The notes beneath the pieces were generated by a model. It had not been told where the DNA came from. It did not search any database and worked only from the letters and a program-made list of their open reading frames with translations. Below, piece after piece: positions 8,955-19,175 of a stretch of DNA of 64,000 nucleotides. The position numbers and the translations under genes were made by a program. The stretch is taken from contig CAXXSP010000018.1 in the NCBI GenBank assembly GCA_963676605.2, forward strand, positions 248,001 through 312,000, written 5' to 3'. Numbering within the stretch: position 1 is the stretch's first letter; each line of letters begins with the position of its first letter. Source of the stretch: SABI01 sp963676605 (lineage in GTDB: Bacteria; Spirochaetota; Spirochaetia; Sphaerochaetales; Sphaerochaetaceae).

Positions 8955-10331
8955 CTACCTTATCGTATGTAATGCCGGAACCATCCGTTCCATCTGCATG
9001 GCTCTTGAACCTTTCAGGAGGACAAGATCTCCTTTCTTCGTATCCTCAATGACCCGCGCCTGGAGTCGTTCATAATCTTCGGTCAGAAAGAGGTGTGAAG
9101 AATCACGGTACTTCCTCAGGTAGTCATAGGCACCCTTCATCTCCTCTCCGTAGAGGTAGATCGAAGCATCACCTGCATCTTTCAGCTTTCTCGATACATA
9201 CTCGTGAGCACGTGGAGCGTAGATTCCCATCTCCTTCATGCTGCCCAGGACAAGTCTTTTCCGACCGAGGACGGGAACCCGTGACACACACTCCAGAATA
9301 CTCTTGGTGGAATCGAGTGAGGCGTTGTACCAGTCCTCGATGAGGGTCACATTTCCGTAGGAGACTTTCGATCGCCCGTCTACCGGAATGAAACGGCTCA
9401 GGCCGTCCGCTATCGCTTTCTCATCCATCTCGAGAGTTTCCGCAATACTCACGGCGGCGAGAGCATCATTGAGATTATGCCGGCCGATAGCCCGAAGGTG
9501 TACATCCCTGCCTCTATAGCTGAAACGCCACCCCTCAAGTCCGAGCGACGTGACATCTTTCACTCCAAGAGCACTCGAAAACCCGTAGGGAGTGACTGAT
9601 ACCTGCTGACGGTCGGCGACAAAGGAGAGCCATCTGCTTGATTCATTCATGAACGCCTGTTCGACCTGTTCATGAAATATCTTTCCTTTCTCTTTTGCCG
9701 TCATGGCTACTGCACCGAGCTTTCCGACATGGGAGAGTCCGATATTCGTAATCAGGGAGACCTGCGGGTGATACATGTTCACCATCGTATCCATCTCGCC
9801 GACATGGTCGATGCCCATCTCGAAGACTGAATACCTGGTATCTTCCTCAATTTCAAACGCGCTGAGGGCGAGCCCTATTTCACTGTTGAAGTTGCCGGGG
9901 TTCTTTGCCGTTTTTCCTGAAAGGGAGAGGATGGAGGAGATCATCTCCTTCGTCGTGGTCTTCCCGCAGGAACCGGTGATGCCGACACGGGTGAGGGAGC
10001 TGTGTCTCTCAATGTGGCCCCTCGCCATTTCCTGAAGAGCCCTGAGCGGTTCATCTACAAAGAGCAGACCGCAGGTACTTCCAGATGCCGCCTGCAGCGT
10101 CTGTTCCTTCTGGTCAAGAGAAGAGAGAATGAGAGAGGCTCCCCTGCGGACGGCATCCGCAATGAAACGGTGTCCGTCTGTGTGCTCCCCCTTCAGGGCG
10201 ACGAACATACTCTGTTTTCCGACAAGCCGGGAATTGATGACGATATCATGCACCAGAATACCGGAAAACCGTGAAGCGTCAGGATAAGCAATCAGGGAGG
10301 CAAGGTAAGCACCGTTCAGCGTTTTCATCAC
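8955..10331 (-). CDS. murF: MurF, UDP-MurNAc-tripeptide:D-Ala-D-Ala ligase
   Basis: Cytoplasmic ATP-dependent ligase that adds D-Ala-D-Ala to the peptidoglycan precursor. It has 458 residues. The N-terminal domain has DIVINSRLVGKQSMFVAL (substrate binding, about 29-46), the Mur ligase P-loop GITGSCGKTTT is at 117-127, the NPGNFNSEIGLAL segment follows, and the C-terminal domain contains EDWYNASLDS. Its ATG overlaps the ftsL stop (ATGA). The order ftsL-murF without ftsI or murE resembles Treponema clusters. Confidence 0.96.
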   Translation of the reverse strand: MMKTLNGAYLASLIAYPDASRFSGILVHDIVINSRLVGKQSMFVALKGEHTDGHRFIADAVRRGASLILSSLDQKEQTLQAASGSTCGLLFVDEPLRALQEMARGHIERHSSLTRVGITGSCGKTTTKEMISSILSLSGKTAKNPGNFNSEIGLALSAFEIEEDTRYSVFEMGIDHVGEMDTMVNMYHPQVSLITNIGLSHVGKLGAVAMTAKEKGKIFHEQVEQAFMNESSRWLSFVADRQQVSVTPYGFSSALGVKDVTSLGLEGWRFSYRGRDVHLRAIGRHNLNDALAAVSIAETLEMDEKAIADGLSRFIPVDGRSKVSYGNVTLIEDWYNASLDSTKSILECVSRVPVLGRKRLVLGSMKEMGIYAPRAHEYVSRKLKDAGDASIYLYGEEMKGAYDYLRKYRDSSHLFLTEDYERLQARVIEDTKKGDLVLLKGSRAMQMERMVPALHTIR

Positions 10332-10639
10332 CTGCCCTCCTGAACCTTGACGAAGGTCGCCTCGTCAATGGCGATTTTCGTATAATCGAGTCCGCTCTCA
10401 CCTGCACTGACAAGGACAACCTCGGGAAGGGAGCTCTTCGCTACATAGGCAAGGAGGATATTCTTCTCTTCCTCGAGTAGAATGAATTCATCGATGAGTT
10501 CACTCTCATAGACTTCGAACTTTCTTCCCTCAGCCATCTGGTGGACAGAAAAGAGGAAAAATGCAAAAAGGGCGAACAGCATCGCCAGAATTGCAAGAGC
10601 ATCTTTACGTGTCAGAGTCGGGGAGGTGAAATCAGGCAT
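10328..10639 (-). CDS. ftsL: FtsL-like small division membrane protein
   Basis: Short bitopic protein of 103 residues in the ftsL position between rsmH and murF. The start at 10639 (MPDFTSPTL) is chosen because AAAGGAGG lies 5-6 bases upstream; it overlaps the end of rsmH by 8 bases. A cytoplasmic stub with DALA is followed by one membrane helix (AILAMLFALFAFFLFSV, about 14-30) and an acidic periplasmic segment with heptad-like leucines (about 40-65). FtsL sequences diverge strongly, so identification relies on size, topology and synteny. Confidence 0.72.
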   Translation of the reverse strand: MPDFTSPTLTRKDALAILAMLFALFAFFLFSVHQMAEGRKFEVYESELIDEFILLEEEKNILLAYVAKSSLPEVVLVSAGESGLDYTKIAIDEATFVKVQEGR

Positions 10640-11573
10640 CTGATCCTCCTTTCTTCTGTGCAACGCGCAGCTTAGCACTTCGTGAAGGTGGATTCGCCTC
10701 ACATTCCGCTTCATCCGCCACCACCGGTTTCTTCGTGATGATCTGTATATCACTGGTTTTCCCGCAGGTGCAGATAGGAGCCTTCGGAGGACAGGTACAC
10801 CCTTTCTCCCTCTCCTTGAACAGGTGTTTTACAGGACGGTCCTCAAGGGAATGGAAACTGATCACTCCGAGGTATCCACCGGGAGCGAGAAGGTCAATTG
10901 CACGGTTCAGAGAGGGTACGATTCTGTCTATTTCGCTGTTCACTTCGATTCTCAGGGCCTGGAAGGTCCTGGTCGCCGGATGAATTCTCTGGAATCTGTA
11001 GGAAGCGGGCACTGCCTGGTAGATAATTGAAGCGAGTTGATCGCTGTATTCGATCGGGCCTTCGGCACGTGCAGTGCAGATAGCACGTGCTATCCTTCTG
11101 CCGTAGCGTTCCTCACCGTAGGTGAAGATAACCCTGCTCAGTTCCTGTTCGCTATAGGTGTTCACAATCTCATAGGCATCGGTTCTTGCACCTTCATCAA
11201 GACGCATATCGAGTTTTTCCTTCTTCGAGAAACTGAACCCTCTTTCGCTCTGTACATAATGGAAGATCGAGATGCCCAGATCAAAGAGAATCACTGAAGG
11301 AGCGGGACCGTCGTAGGTTTCAAAGTACTCATTGAACCAGGTGTTCACTGCGTTGAACCGATCGCCGTACACGCTGAGACGATGCTTCGCCTTCTCCATG
11401 ATTACGGCATCCCGGTCGAGCCCGGTGATGTTCAGAAAGGGGTACTTCTCAAGGAACAGTCTCGAGTGCCCGCCCTCACCGAGGGTGCAGTCGATCATAT
11501 AGGGATGTGCGATATCCGGTTTCAGGTACGAGAGAACAGCATCTGCAAGTACGGGGGTATGAACGTATTCCAT
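10632..11573 (-). CDS. rsmH: RsmH (MraW), 16S rRNA m4C1402 methyltransferase
   Basis: SAM-dependent methyltransferase that modifies C1402 of 16S rRNA. It has 313 residues. The start MEYVHTPVL is diagnostic (the family begins H-x-P-V-L), the SAM-binding loop DCTLGEGGHS is at 28-37, ILFDLGIS near 102, GFSFSKKEKLDMRLD near 120, and VISFHSLEDRPVKHLF near 243. The C-terminus reads SRSAKLRVAQKK as in other RsmH proteins. Start and stop overlap the mraZ stop and ftsL start, so translation is probably coupled. Confidence 0.97.
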   Translation of the reverse strand: MEYVHTPVLADAVLSYLKPDIAHPYMIDCTLGEGGHSRLFLEKYPFLNITGLDRDAVIMEKAKHRLSVYGDRFNAVNTWFNEYFETYDGPAPSVILFDLGISIFHYVQSERGFSFSKKEKLDMRLDEGARTDAYEIVNTYSEQELSRVIFTYGEERYGRRIARAICTARAEGPIEYSDQLASIIYQAVPASYRFQRIHPATRTFQALRIEVNSEIDRIVPSLNRAIDLLAPGGYLGVISFHSLEDRPVKHLFKEREKGCTCPPKAPICTCGKTSDIQIITKKPVVADEAECEANPPSRSAKLRVAQKKGGSDA

Positions 11574-12037
11574 CAGTTCCTCCCGTCCGTGTAAAGCTGG
11601 TCGCTCAGATTCTGTGATGCCTGGGAGAACAGAGCCTCACTCTGTTCGAGATAGGTTTCGTATGAAGGCACACTCCACAGTTCCATATAGGTGGAGATAC
11701 CGAGCAGAACAGTCTCTTCCTTGAGTTCGAGACCGATCTTGCCTCTCAGCTGAGGGGGAATCAGAAGCCTGCCGGATTTGTCTATATCACATTCCATCGC
11801 CTGACCGACGATGATGCGCTGGAGGATACGGGTCTGGGAATTGAACATCGCCCCGTCACCGTCCATGATCTTTCTCCGAATCTTCTCGAAGTAATCGGGA
11901 GTCATGAGCCAGAGACAGTTCTCCACGGCACGGGTGATGACGATCGTAGTCTGCCCTTCGAGGGCTGATCTCACTTTAGAGGGGATAAGTATCCGACCTT
12001 TCTCGTCGATTGTGTTTCTGTATTCACCCGTTAACAT
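11573..12037 (-). CDS. mraZ: MraZ, transcriptional regulator of the division cluster
   Basis: AbrB-fold DNA-binding protein that usually represses its own division/cell-wall operon. The start at 12037 (MLTGEYRNTIDEKGRI) has AAAGGAG 5 bases upstream; 154 residues. Two tandem MraZ/SpoVT-AbrB domains are visible: DEKGRILIPSKVR (about 10-22) and DIDKSGRLLIPPQLRG (about 83-98). As first gene of the cluster it lies behind a promoter with three TGGG repeats, the type of site MraZ binds, so autoregulation is likely. Confidence 0.95.
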   Translation of the reverse strand: MLTGEYRNTIDEKGRILIPSKVRSALEGQTTIVITRAVENCLWLMTPDYFEKIRRKIMDGDGAMFNSQTRILQRIIVGQAMECDIDKSGRLLIPPQLRGKIGLELKEETVLLGISTYMELWSVPSYETYLEQSEALFSQASQNLSDQLYTDGRN

Positions 12038-12048
12038 TGGACTCCTTT

Positions 12049-12074
12049 CCCACCTGGCATCCCACATTCACCCA
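12049..12074 (-). promoter_or_regulatory. Candidate MraZ operator: three TGGG repeats
   Basis: Reading the minus strand towards mraZ, TGGG occurs three times, complementing plus-strand positions 12071-12074, 12061-12064 and 12049-12052, with centres 10 and 12 bases apart. MraZ of E. coli is known to bind TGGG repeats spaced about one helical turn apart. The repeats lie between the -10 box and the ribosome-binding site, so bound MraZ would block transcription. Assignment is by resemblance and position. Confidence 0.6.
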
Positions 12075-12107
12075 GAATCTGGGAATTTTTACCACTTCTT
12101 ACCATTA

Positions 12108-12136
12108 ACTATAGTCCGCTCCCCACCACCGCACAA
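12108..12136 (-). promoter_or_regulatory. Sigma-70-type promoter of the mraZ division operon
   Basis: On the minus strand TTGTGC (plus 12131-12136) is followed after exactly 17 bases by TATAGT (plus 12108-12113). Transcription would start about 65-70 bases upstream of the mraZ ATG, just before the TGGG repeats. All genes from mraZ to ftsZ are tightly spaced or overlapping, so this promoter may drive the whole cluster. Confidence 0.6.
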
Positions 12137-12271
12137 GTCGATGCAAAGAGAAAAATCATCTCGGAAAGGAAAAGATCAGGGAAACCACTAAACACTTGTA
12201 CTCTTGATTAAATGATTTCACGAAAGAGAGGTGATTTCTTATTGGATAATGAGATAAATTGAGAGGAAAAA

Positions 12272-12298
12272 GAAAAATCCCTTCACGGAGGAAGGGAT
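12272..12298 (-). terminator. Rho-independent terminator after the DUF1957 gene
   Basis: On the minus strand an 8-base stem ATCCCTTC/GAAGGGAT with a 6-base loop is followed by TTTTTC. It lies about 20 bases past the stop of the GH57-type gene and separates it from the mraZ promoter. Confidence 0.7.
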
Positions 12299-12319
12299 GA
12301 TGTATCAGACAGAGGGTGA

Positions 12320-13967
12320 TCAGCCGTTGTATCTGTTACGATCGCTTTTCTGATTGAACATATTGTAATCAATATCGGGGAAAACGATATCACGTTTCTC
12401 AGCTTTCACCAGCCATTCGGTATTCACCGCATTCTTGCACATGTGCTCATACACCACTGAGAAGTTCTGTACATGGTCGAACAGCCTCTTCGATGCATAG
12501 GAGGAACTGGTTCCGTTGTGCATGATGAATGGCCAGTCACTTGCCATGGAGAGAATCACTTCTCGCGCAGCCTGATTCAGGAACCGCTGTTTCAGCGAAT
12601 TCTGATTCGGGAATCGTACAGCGAGTTCTTCCATTCTCTGCAGTGCCTTGTGAATATGCCGATAGGCATGGACATTGTTTCCATCGGTCCAGACGTTCGC
12701 ATAACCGCCCTCCCCCCAGCTGCTGTAGGCAGGGGTCATCTCCTGAGCCTCGGGATAGGTCGCAATATAATCCTTCGGAGTATTGAACCCGACGTATCGT
12801 CGGTCTCAGCTGCCTTCCGTATCACCGCTATCAAGCCAGTCGAGCCCCTCATGCCACCAGTGTCCGAACAGCTCGGCGTCGAAGGCAAGGGTGTAGAAGG
12901 GAGGCCTGATCAAGGAGATCGGTTTGAGCCTGTCGGTCTTTCGCTTGACTTCGTACAGGAAGTTGGAAGCATGCTCATCGGACTTTTTTCTGTGCACTTC
13001 TCTATCGAATAGAACCGCTTGTCTGCTGAGAGCCGGTTATTGCGTAGTACTTGAACCCGGTGAACGCACGTGCCTGAGGCTCATGGATATAGGGTTTGAT
13101 GTAGCTCCATCGGCAGATCATAACCGATGTCACGGTAGAACTCCCGATACACGGGGTCTGAAGGATACCCTTCAACATTCGACCATATGAGGTTCGTCAG
13201 ATGGTAGTCCCGGGCGAATGCGTACACTCCGCTCGGAGTTATCACAGGAGCGTAATTGCCCCGTTCGGGACGGGTCTTCGCTGAGACTGAGCGCTTGAGC
13301 GCCAAGCTGGAAGAAGGAGATGATTTTCCTTCCTCAGATACTCATCAAGACCGGGATAGTACCCGCATTCAGGAAGCCAGAACCCTTTCGGCCGTTTCTT
13401 GAAGAAGATTCACATGTGTCTGTACCGCCAGTTCCACCTGTGCGTTGACTGCTGTTGAGATATTCACTGTACAGAGGGAGGAAAGCATGTGTCGCTGCCG
13501 TGGTGATCAGTTCTACATTGCCCGACTCTTCAAGATCAGAAAACCCTGACAGGATATTGCACTGGTATTCATCGAAATAGTCTGACTCAGATTCTCCCTG
13601 ATACGGGCTGAACGTATGACTCCACGATACTCGGTTTCAGTTCAGGAGACTCCTGAGTTACATTCGGTTCAGTTCCATCTTCTCCCAGCTCTTCCTGCAT
13701 TCGCAGATAGTTGGTGAACCGCCCCTGAAGAATCGGGTCTGATGAGCATCGTGCACAGCGTCGGTGAGAGAGGCTGATGGTTATCCTGAAGGGAACCTCA
13801 TCCTCCCTGAGCTTTCTTAAGCATCCTCAGCAGCGGAAGATAGGTCTCGCTGATCGATTCGAACAGCCAGTCCTCTTCCAGGAATCTCGGGGGTACTCCG
13901 GATGTCGTACAAATGGAAGGTGGGCATTCAGTATAAGGCCTATAGAACTCTTCTTCTTCTTGTTCAT
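12320..13967 (-). pseudogene. GH57-type DUF1957 protein (alpha-1,4-glucan branching-enzyme family), frame broken repeatedly
   Basis: Family members are GH57 enzymes, several of them alpha-glucan branching enzymes acting on glycogen-like polymers. The start at 13967 reads MNKKKKSSIGLILNAHLPFVRHPEYP, the typical GH57 opening. Fragments in different frames give EGYPSDPVYREFYRDIGYDLP (near 13,100-13,200), FDAELFGHWWHEG (near 12,850, the catalytic-region motif) and SSWGEGGYANVWTDG plus the C-terminal helical domain, which is clean from about 12,320 to 12,790. Expected length is about 540 residues and the interval fits it. The breaks are small indels every few tens of bases, shared with the neighbouring genes, so the gene may be intact in the organism. 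The ATG overlaps the probable DUF4912 stop. Confidence 0.8.
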
Positions 13968-14743
13968 GCCAGTTCTCTCTTTATTTCCAGTGATCTTATC
14001 AAAGATCTCATGAATGGCGCGTGTGAGTCCACCAGCACGCCTCCCTTGGTCACGAGGGAAGAAAACATGCAGATAGAAGGTCATCCTGGCATTCTCGGTC
14101 AAGTTCCCCGATATGATCTTCTGAAAATAGGGTTTACGAGTCGCAATGGTGTTCGAATCGTGGCGAGAGTAGCACCGACCTCCTCATCATCATACTGATA
14201 CATGAGGGATATATAGATAGGATCGCCTGCATCGCTCAGGAAGGTTCACATTCCATGAGATGTCATCGGCAGCTGATACCGGGATGTCGAAGGAATCAAT
14301 CGAGATTCGCCATCTCACGAGCATCACACATGGAACACGCGGAGGAAAGAATGAAGGGTCCTGAGAGCCTTCTCCGAGAGCTTCTTGAAACTCGTTAGGA
14401 CCGATCGACCAGTAGGCATGTGCCCAGGAAGGATCCTTGAGGAAGAAGATGAATTGCTGTTTCACTGTAGAAAGGAGGCAATTTCCTGCACACCCGGAAG
14501 AGAACCCACCTGAAAATCCTCAGGACTCTCGTAGATCTGATTGAAATAGCGTTTCTGATTCGAAGGGGAATAGAGGGCACTGAGTCGTGGAGTATTCCGT
14601 ACCGATACTCCTCGAAACAGTTCATGAAGTGACTTCTCTCAGATCATCTTCCGCCAAGCTGATCACCATTCATCAATACCATATCTCTTAGCAATAAACT
14701 GCAACTCAGAAATCGAAAGAGCTTCAATATTGGGTATGATCAT
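13964..14743 (-). pseudogene. DUF4912 protein upstream of the glucan enzyme, frame broken
   Basis: DUF4912 proteins are often found beside DUF1957 glucan enzymes; their role is not established. The likely start is ATG 14743 (MIIPNIEALSISELQFIAKR), with GAGG 5 bases upstream. The family core appears as FFLKDPSWAHAYWSIG at about 14,400-14,450, followed by segments matching DDISWNVNLPE and, in another frame, GDPIYISLMYQYDDEE near 14,190-14,220. The end probably overlaps the next ATG as ATGA (stop near 13964). About 259 codons would be expected. Several small indels break the frame. Confidence 0.7.
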
Positions 14744-14964
14744 AACCACCTCGCTACCAATGATATATGCTAGACTTTCAAAAACATGCACCAATGGTAG
14801 AGAAATAGATTAAAAGAGTCAACATTCCGGAGGGCTTCGGTAACCTCAGACGGCATAAGGGGACAGGTGTTTTCAGCAATGAACAGTGTAATCAGGTGAA
14901 ACATACTGCTCATGACATCCGGTTCTTCTATGGTATCATCATGAATTCATGAACGATACTTTTC
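14744..14964. promoter_or_regulatory. Divergent intergenic region between DUF4912 and DUF3536 genes
   Basis: 221 bases between two divergent starts, expected to hold promoters for both directions. Because this interval is inside the error-rich stretch, I do not assign -35 or -10 boxes. No RNA gene or ORF was recognised. Confidence 0.35.
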
Positions 14965-17415
14965 ATGACACCCGACAAGACTGCTCTGATCATACACGGC
15001 CACTTCTATCAGCCGCCGAGGGAGAATCCGACTGAGTGAACTGATCCCCTCTCAGAGCTCTGCCGCGGACCGCTTCAGCGAACTGGAATGAGAGAGTTTA
15101 CAGTGAATGCTATAGAATGAACGCCTATTCGCGCTACCTGGACGGCTACGGTCACGTATCAGATATCGTCAACAACTATGAATATATCAGTTTCAACTTC
15201 GGCCCTACACTTGCTGAACTGGATGGCGTCACACACCACGGCCAAGCACGTATAAGCGGATCATTGAGGCTGATGCAGAACGAGCAAAGACCGTCTCGGA
15301 CACGGCAACGCCATAGCGCAGGTATACAACCATACGATCCTGCCTCTGGCATCCAAGAAGAGATTCTGAGGATGCAGATAGCATGGGGCAGTCCGTGACT
15401 TCAAACAGCGGTTCAACGCGAAGACCCGAAGGGATCTGGCTTGCAGAGACAGCAGTGAACGCACATGTGATCGATGACCTCCTTGATGCAGACATCAGTC
15501 CTATCTCATCCTGTCTCCATACCAGTGCAATATGGTTGAAACAGCCAATCTGGCGATATGAAGCAGGTCAACGCAGCACGAAGTGCCCTACTGGGAACCG
15601 TTCCTTGTAGAAGGATCAAGCAGGAAGGTTCGATATCTGTATTTTTCTATCACCCCGATCTGGCCAGCTCGATCAGTTTCGGCCATCTTCTGCACGATGC
15701 GGATGCGATGTACCGCACGATCTGAGGGACATACGTCGAAGCGTGACAGATGTGCCGCTGATGCAATACCGCGACCGATGGTGAGATCTACGGTCACCAT
15801 GAGCCTTTCGGCGATATGGCTCTGGCAGCTCTGGTCAAGAAGTCGTGTGACGAAGGATGATATCTCATGCTCACCAACTATGCGGCCTACCTGAATGAAC
15901 ATCCTGCTGCCAGGAAAGGGCCGTCCTCCACCTCGGAGAGGAGGCGACGGGGAACCAGCTGGTCCTGTTCTCATGGGGTTTCCAGATGGTACAAGGACTG
16001 CGGCTGCCATACCGGAGGGCAGGATGGCTGGAACCAGAAATGGCGGACTCCTTTGAGAGAGGCTTTCGATTATCTGGCAGGTGAAATCGGATAGACACGG
16101 CTTTTGATAACGAGATTGCACAGCCTGACTGACTCCACGTGCTTGAGCCGCTGACAGATATCCTTGAGCGAGTATGTGGATGTCATGAGCAACTTCGTTG
16201 ACATTTCACCCGAGTTCTTTCGATGAGTCTTCGCCCGAGGAGGGTGTCGTCATACAGCAACCGGCAGAGACTTGCGGCATACTCCTTGAAGGGCAGAAGT
16301 TCAAACATTTCATGTACACCTCCTGCGGATGGTTCTTCAATGACCTTGCAGGGATAGAGCCGAAACAGAACATCATGTATGCCGTTCAGGCTCTCAGACT
16401 GCTACCGGGAAAACCTCGAATGAATCCGATGTGTGTAAGGAATTCCTACCGCATCCTTTCTCAAAGCAAAAAGCAACCGGCGGCATGATGGATCAGGAAG
16501 GAGCATCGCACGTGACCTGTGATACAAATGGTGAGCGGGGCGAGATAGAGGCAACCACATACTTTATTCTCAACAGGACCTTCGCACAACAGAAGGACCG
16601 TCACCACACCTATGGCAAGTTCGCCCTTACGATCAATTCACCTGAACGTGCGATAATGACCCTTTCTGCTTCTCCCTTCATCTTTCAGCGATAGCACGAA
16701 CACTCGATACAATATTATGTCGAAAGCGATTTATCACATATCCCGAAGGACCGTAGGGGGTATACTATGGATATTTCGAGGTGCAGACACAGCGAATGGG
16801 AGGGAAGAGGAGATCATCCGAACACTACGATGATTCCATGACCTTCCCCTCGAACTGATCGAAGAAGCCTACAGCTGGATAGACTGCTTCAATGAGCATT
16901 CCATGAGTGACGAGGAGATGCTTCAAGGTGGCCCGCACATATCAAGTACTACACGCATGCTCATCCAGGGGAAGGAAGAACGTGGCTTCCCACACGCTGT
17001 TTATCGAGTCTATGGGAACCAGTCTGTCGGCTTTGAGATCGTTGTTCACCACCCCCCAGACTCATACCATGGGTGCAGAGAAGAGAGAGTCGATAAGTGA
17101 CATCCTCCGTTTCATCCGCCTGACAGGCAGAGAGATGGAGCACCAGTACCGTGCGTAAGTATCTTCTCTCAGGAAATCGAACAGGATCTCGCGTAAGATC
17201 GACTACACTTCGGATTCAACTATGAAAGGGGATCATACCTGCTTGATGTCATCACGGGTGGCGCGCGAGCCAGGAGTATCACGCGGATACTCACAATCGC
17301 TCAGGAATCACTGAGAGAGATCATTAAAGGTGACGGAGTTCATGATTTCTCGACTCCGCTCACACGAGAGCTTATCGATGAACTGAGGAAGGAACTCAAC
17401 TTCTCTCCCGTCTGA
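14965..17415 (+). pseudogene. GH57-like DUF3536 protein (putative alpha-glucan-active enzyme), frame broken many times
   Basis: DUF3536 proteins carry an N-terminal GH57 catalytic-like domain; substrate is unproven but probably an alpha-glucan. The start reads MTPDKTALIIHGHFYQPPRENP (14965), the family's hallmark opening. Further fragments in rotating frames are MNAYSRYLDGYGHVSDIVNNYEY (15,117), YKRIIEADAERAKT, GNAIAQVYNHTILPLASKK and PEGIWLAETAVNAHVIDDLL (15,430). The end is a clean segment ending ELRKELNFSPV at 17415. Frame changes occur roughly every 30-60 bases and are mostly single extra bases, for example extra A residues near 15,085, 15,390 and 15,420. I infer a consensus-quality problem rather than true decay. 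Confidence 0.78.
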
Positions 17416-17419
17416 TACG

Positions 17420-19175
17420 GAAAGAGTCTCAAGACTAAGGAGCTTAACGGTCTCCAGACCCGACTGAGGAGTGCAGAATGTGCATGCTCGAGAGCACGTT
17501 CATCGCTGCTCGTGACCACTGAGCATACGAGCGATTTCTTCCACTCTCTCACTACATCTGAGACTTCCCGGATGTGAGTGATAGGTCCTTTCTCCGAATC
17601 GCTGTATTTGCTCACAACCAGATGATTCTGAGCATAACGAAGCGATCGATGCAAGGTGCGTGATGGCGACCACCTGGTGCCGTGAGTGGCAATCTGGGCT
17701 ATCTGACGCCCCCACTGCAAGAGCCACCTTGCCCCCTATTCCCGTATCCACTTCATCGAAGATCAGCGTATCGATCGTATCAGCGATGAGCTGAGAACAC
17801 GTTTGATCGCGAGCATCACACGGGAAAGTTCACCTCCCGCTGGCTATCTCCTTCAGACGTCGTCTCTGGCTTTCACCGAGGTTTGCCGAGAACATGAACT
17901 CAAGAGAATCCTGTCCCCTGAGGATGTGTAGTCAGTCTCCTGAATGACTGCAATTGAAGAACCTCACATGCTGCCATATTGAGGTCTTTGAGCTGTTCAC
18001 TTATCTTCTTCTGACAGGATGTCGGCATGAAGCGGTCCTTTTCTCTGTGAGTCAGCTCAGGGCACCGGCCGATTCGAGCAGGTCCCGCTCGCACGCTATG
18101 AGTCTGCTGTTCACCTCCAGGTCTTCCAGAAGTTCGGAACTGTCCGTGGAGAGTTTCAGCTTCTTTTCACATTTCGTTCTGAAAGGCCAGAACTGCTTCA
18201 ATCGATCGTCACCGTACTTCTTCTTGAGGCGCTGGATCTGTGCCAGGCGGTCCTGAAGGCCATCAAGCTGATGCTGTGAGATAGCTCATTCCAGAAAGAT
18301 AGTCCCGTCACCGTGTAGGTGATATCTTCGAGCTCTACCGTGCCAGTCGAATCTATTCGCGAGAGGCGATCTCAGAGAAGGAATCATCGATCTTGGCGAT
18401 ATCTTGCGGGCGAACTGACGGGTCAGCTGAACCGAAGGAAGCGCACCGTCAGCATCTGCTGGGAGCCTTTCAGGGTCTGATAGAGCTGTTCAGCATTGTC
18501 ATGGATCATCTCATACTGACTCAGCACCTCGATCTCGCTCCTGAGCTGATCGTCTTCCCCGACCTTCAGGTCGGCTCTTTTCAGTTCATCCACGACAAAC
18601 CCGAGATAATCCTCTTCTCTCTGTGCCTGCGTAATGCTCTCCTGCAGGCGTCGGATCTCTTCTTCCAGAGCCTGATGCTCTTCATAGGAATGACGGTAAT
18701 CGGCAATCAGTTCTTCATTCGAGGCATACGAATCGAGAATAGTCCTCTGTGTCACACTTGATAACAGTGACTGATGCTCGCTCTGACCGTGGATATCGAA
18801 AAGTGAGTGAGAGAGAAACGAAAGATCGCTGAGAGTCATGGGCTGTGACTGCACATAGATGGAGCCTCTGCTGTTCAGCCGTACGTTCCGTGTGATAATG
18901 AGAGGCTCGTCTCCGAGATGAATAGACCGGGAGGCAAGGAATTCCTGAACCTCGGGTTGATGATCGACTGACAGGGCAGCCGTCACCGAGGCTTCTGTCT
19001 CCCCTGACCGTATGATGGAAGAATCCACACGATCTCCGAAAAGGAGACTGAGAGCACCGAGGATGATCGATTTACCGGCTCCGGTCTCGCCGGTAAGTAC
19101 CGTGAAACCTTCCCTGAAATGGATCGTCAGGTTCTCGATAAGGGCAAGATTCCGGATCGTGAGAGATTCAAGCAT
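17420..19175 (-). pseudogene. recN: RecN, DNA repair SMC-like ATPase; N-terminal third intact, rest frame-broken
   Basis: RecN is an SMC-like protein used in double-strand-break repair. The start at 19175 (MLESLTIRNLALIENL) has GGAGG 6 bases upstream. Walker A GETGAGKS is at 29-36 and DIHGQSEHQSLL (Q-loop/signature region) near 144. About 250 residues read cleanly, then the frame collapses at about 18,425. Downstream, VVSKYSDSEK, THIREVSD, ERVEEIARMLSG and ALEHAHSALLSR, all near the RecN C-terminus, appear in different frames up to about 17,450. The exact stop cannot be placed. The gene overlaps nadK by 8 bases. Break style matches the DUF3536 gene on the other strand. Confidence 0.85.

Noticed and set aside
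15588..16121. 177-codon minus-strand frame inside the DUF3536 region
   Set aside because: The plus strand here carries recognisable DUF3536 fragments; the minus frame has no conserved motif.
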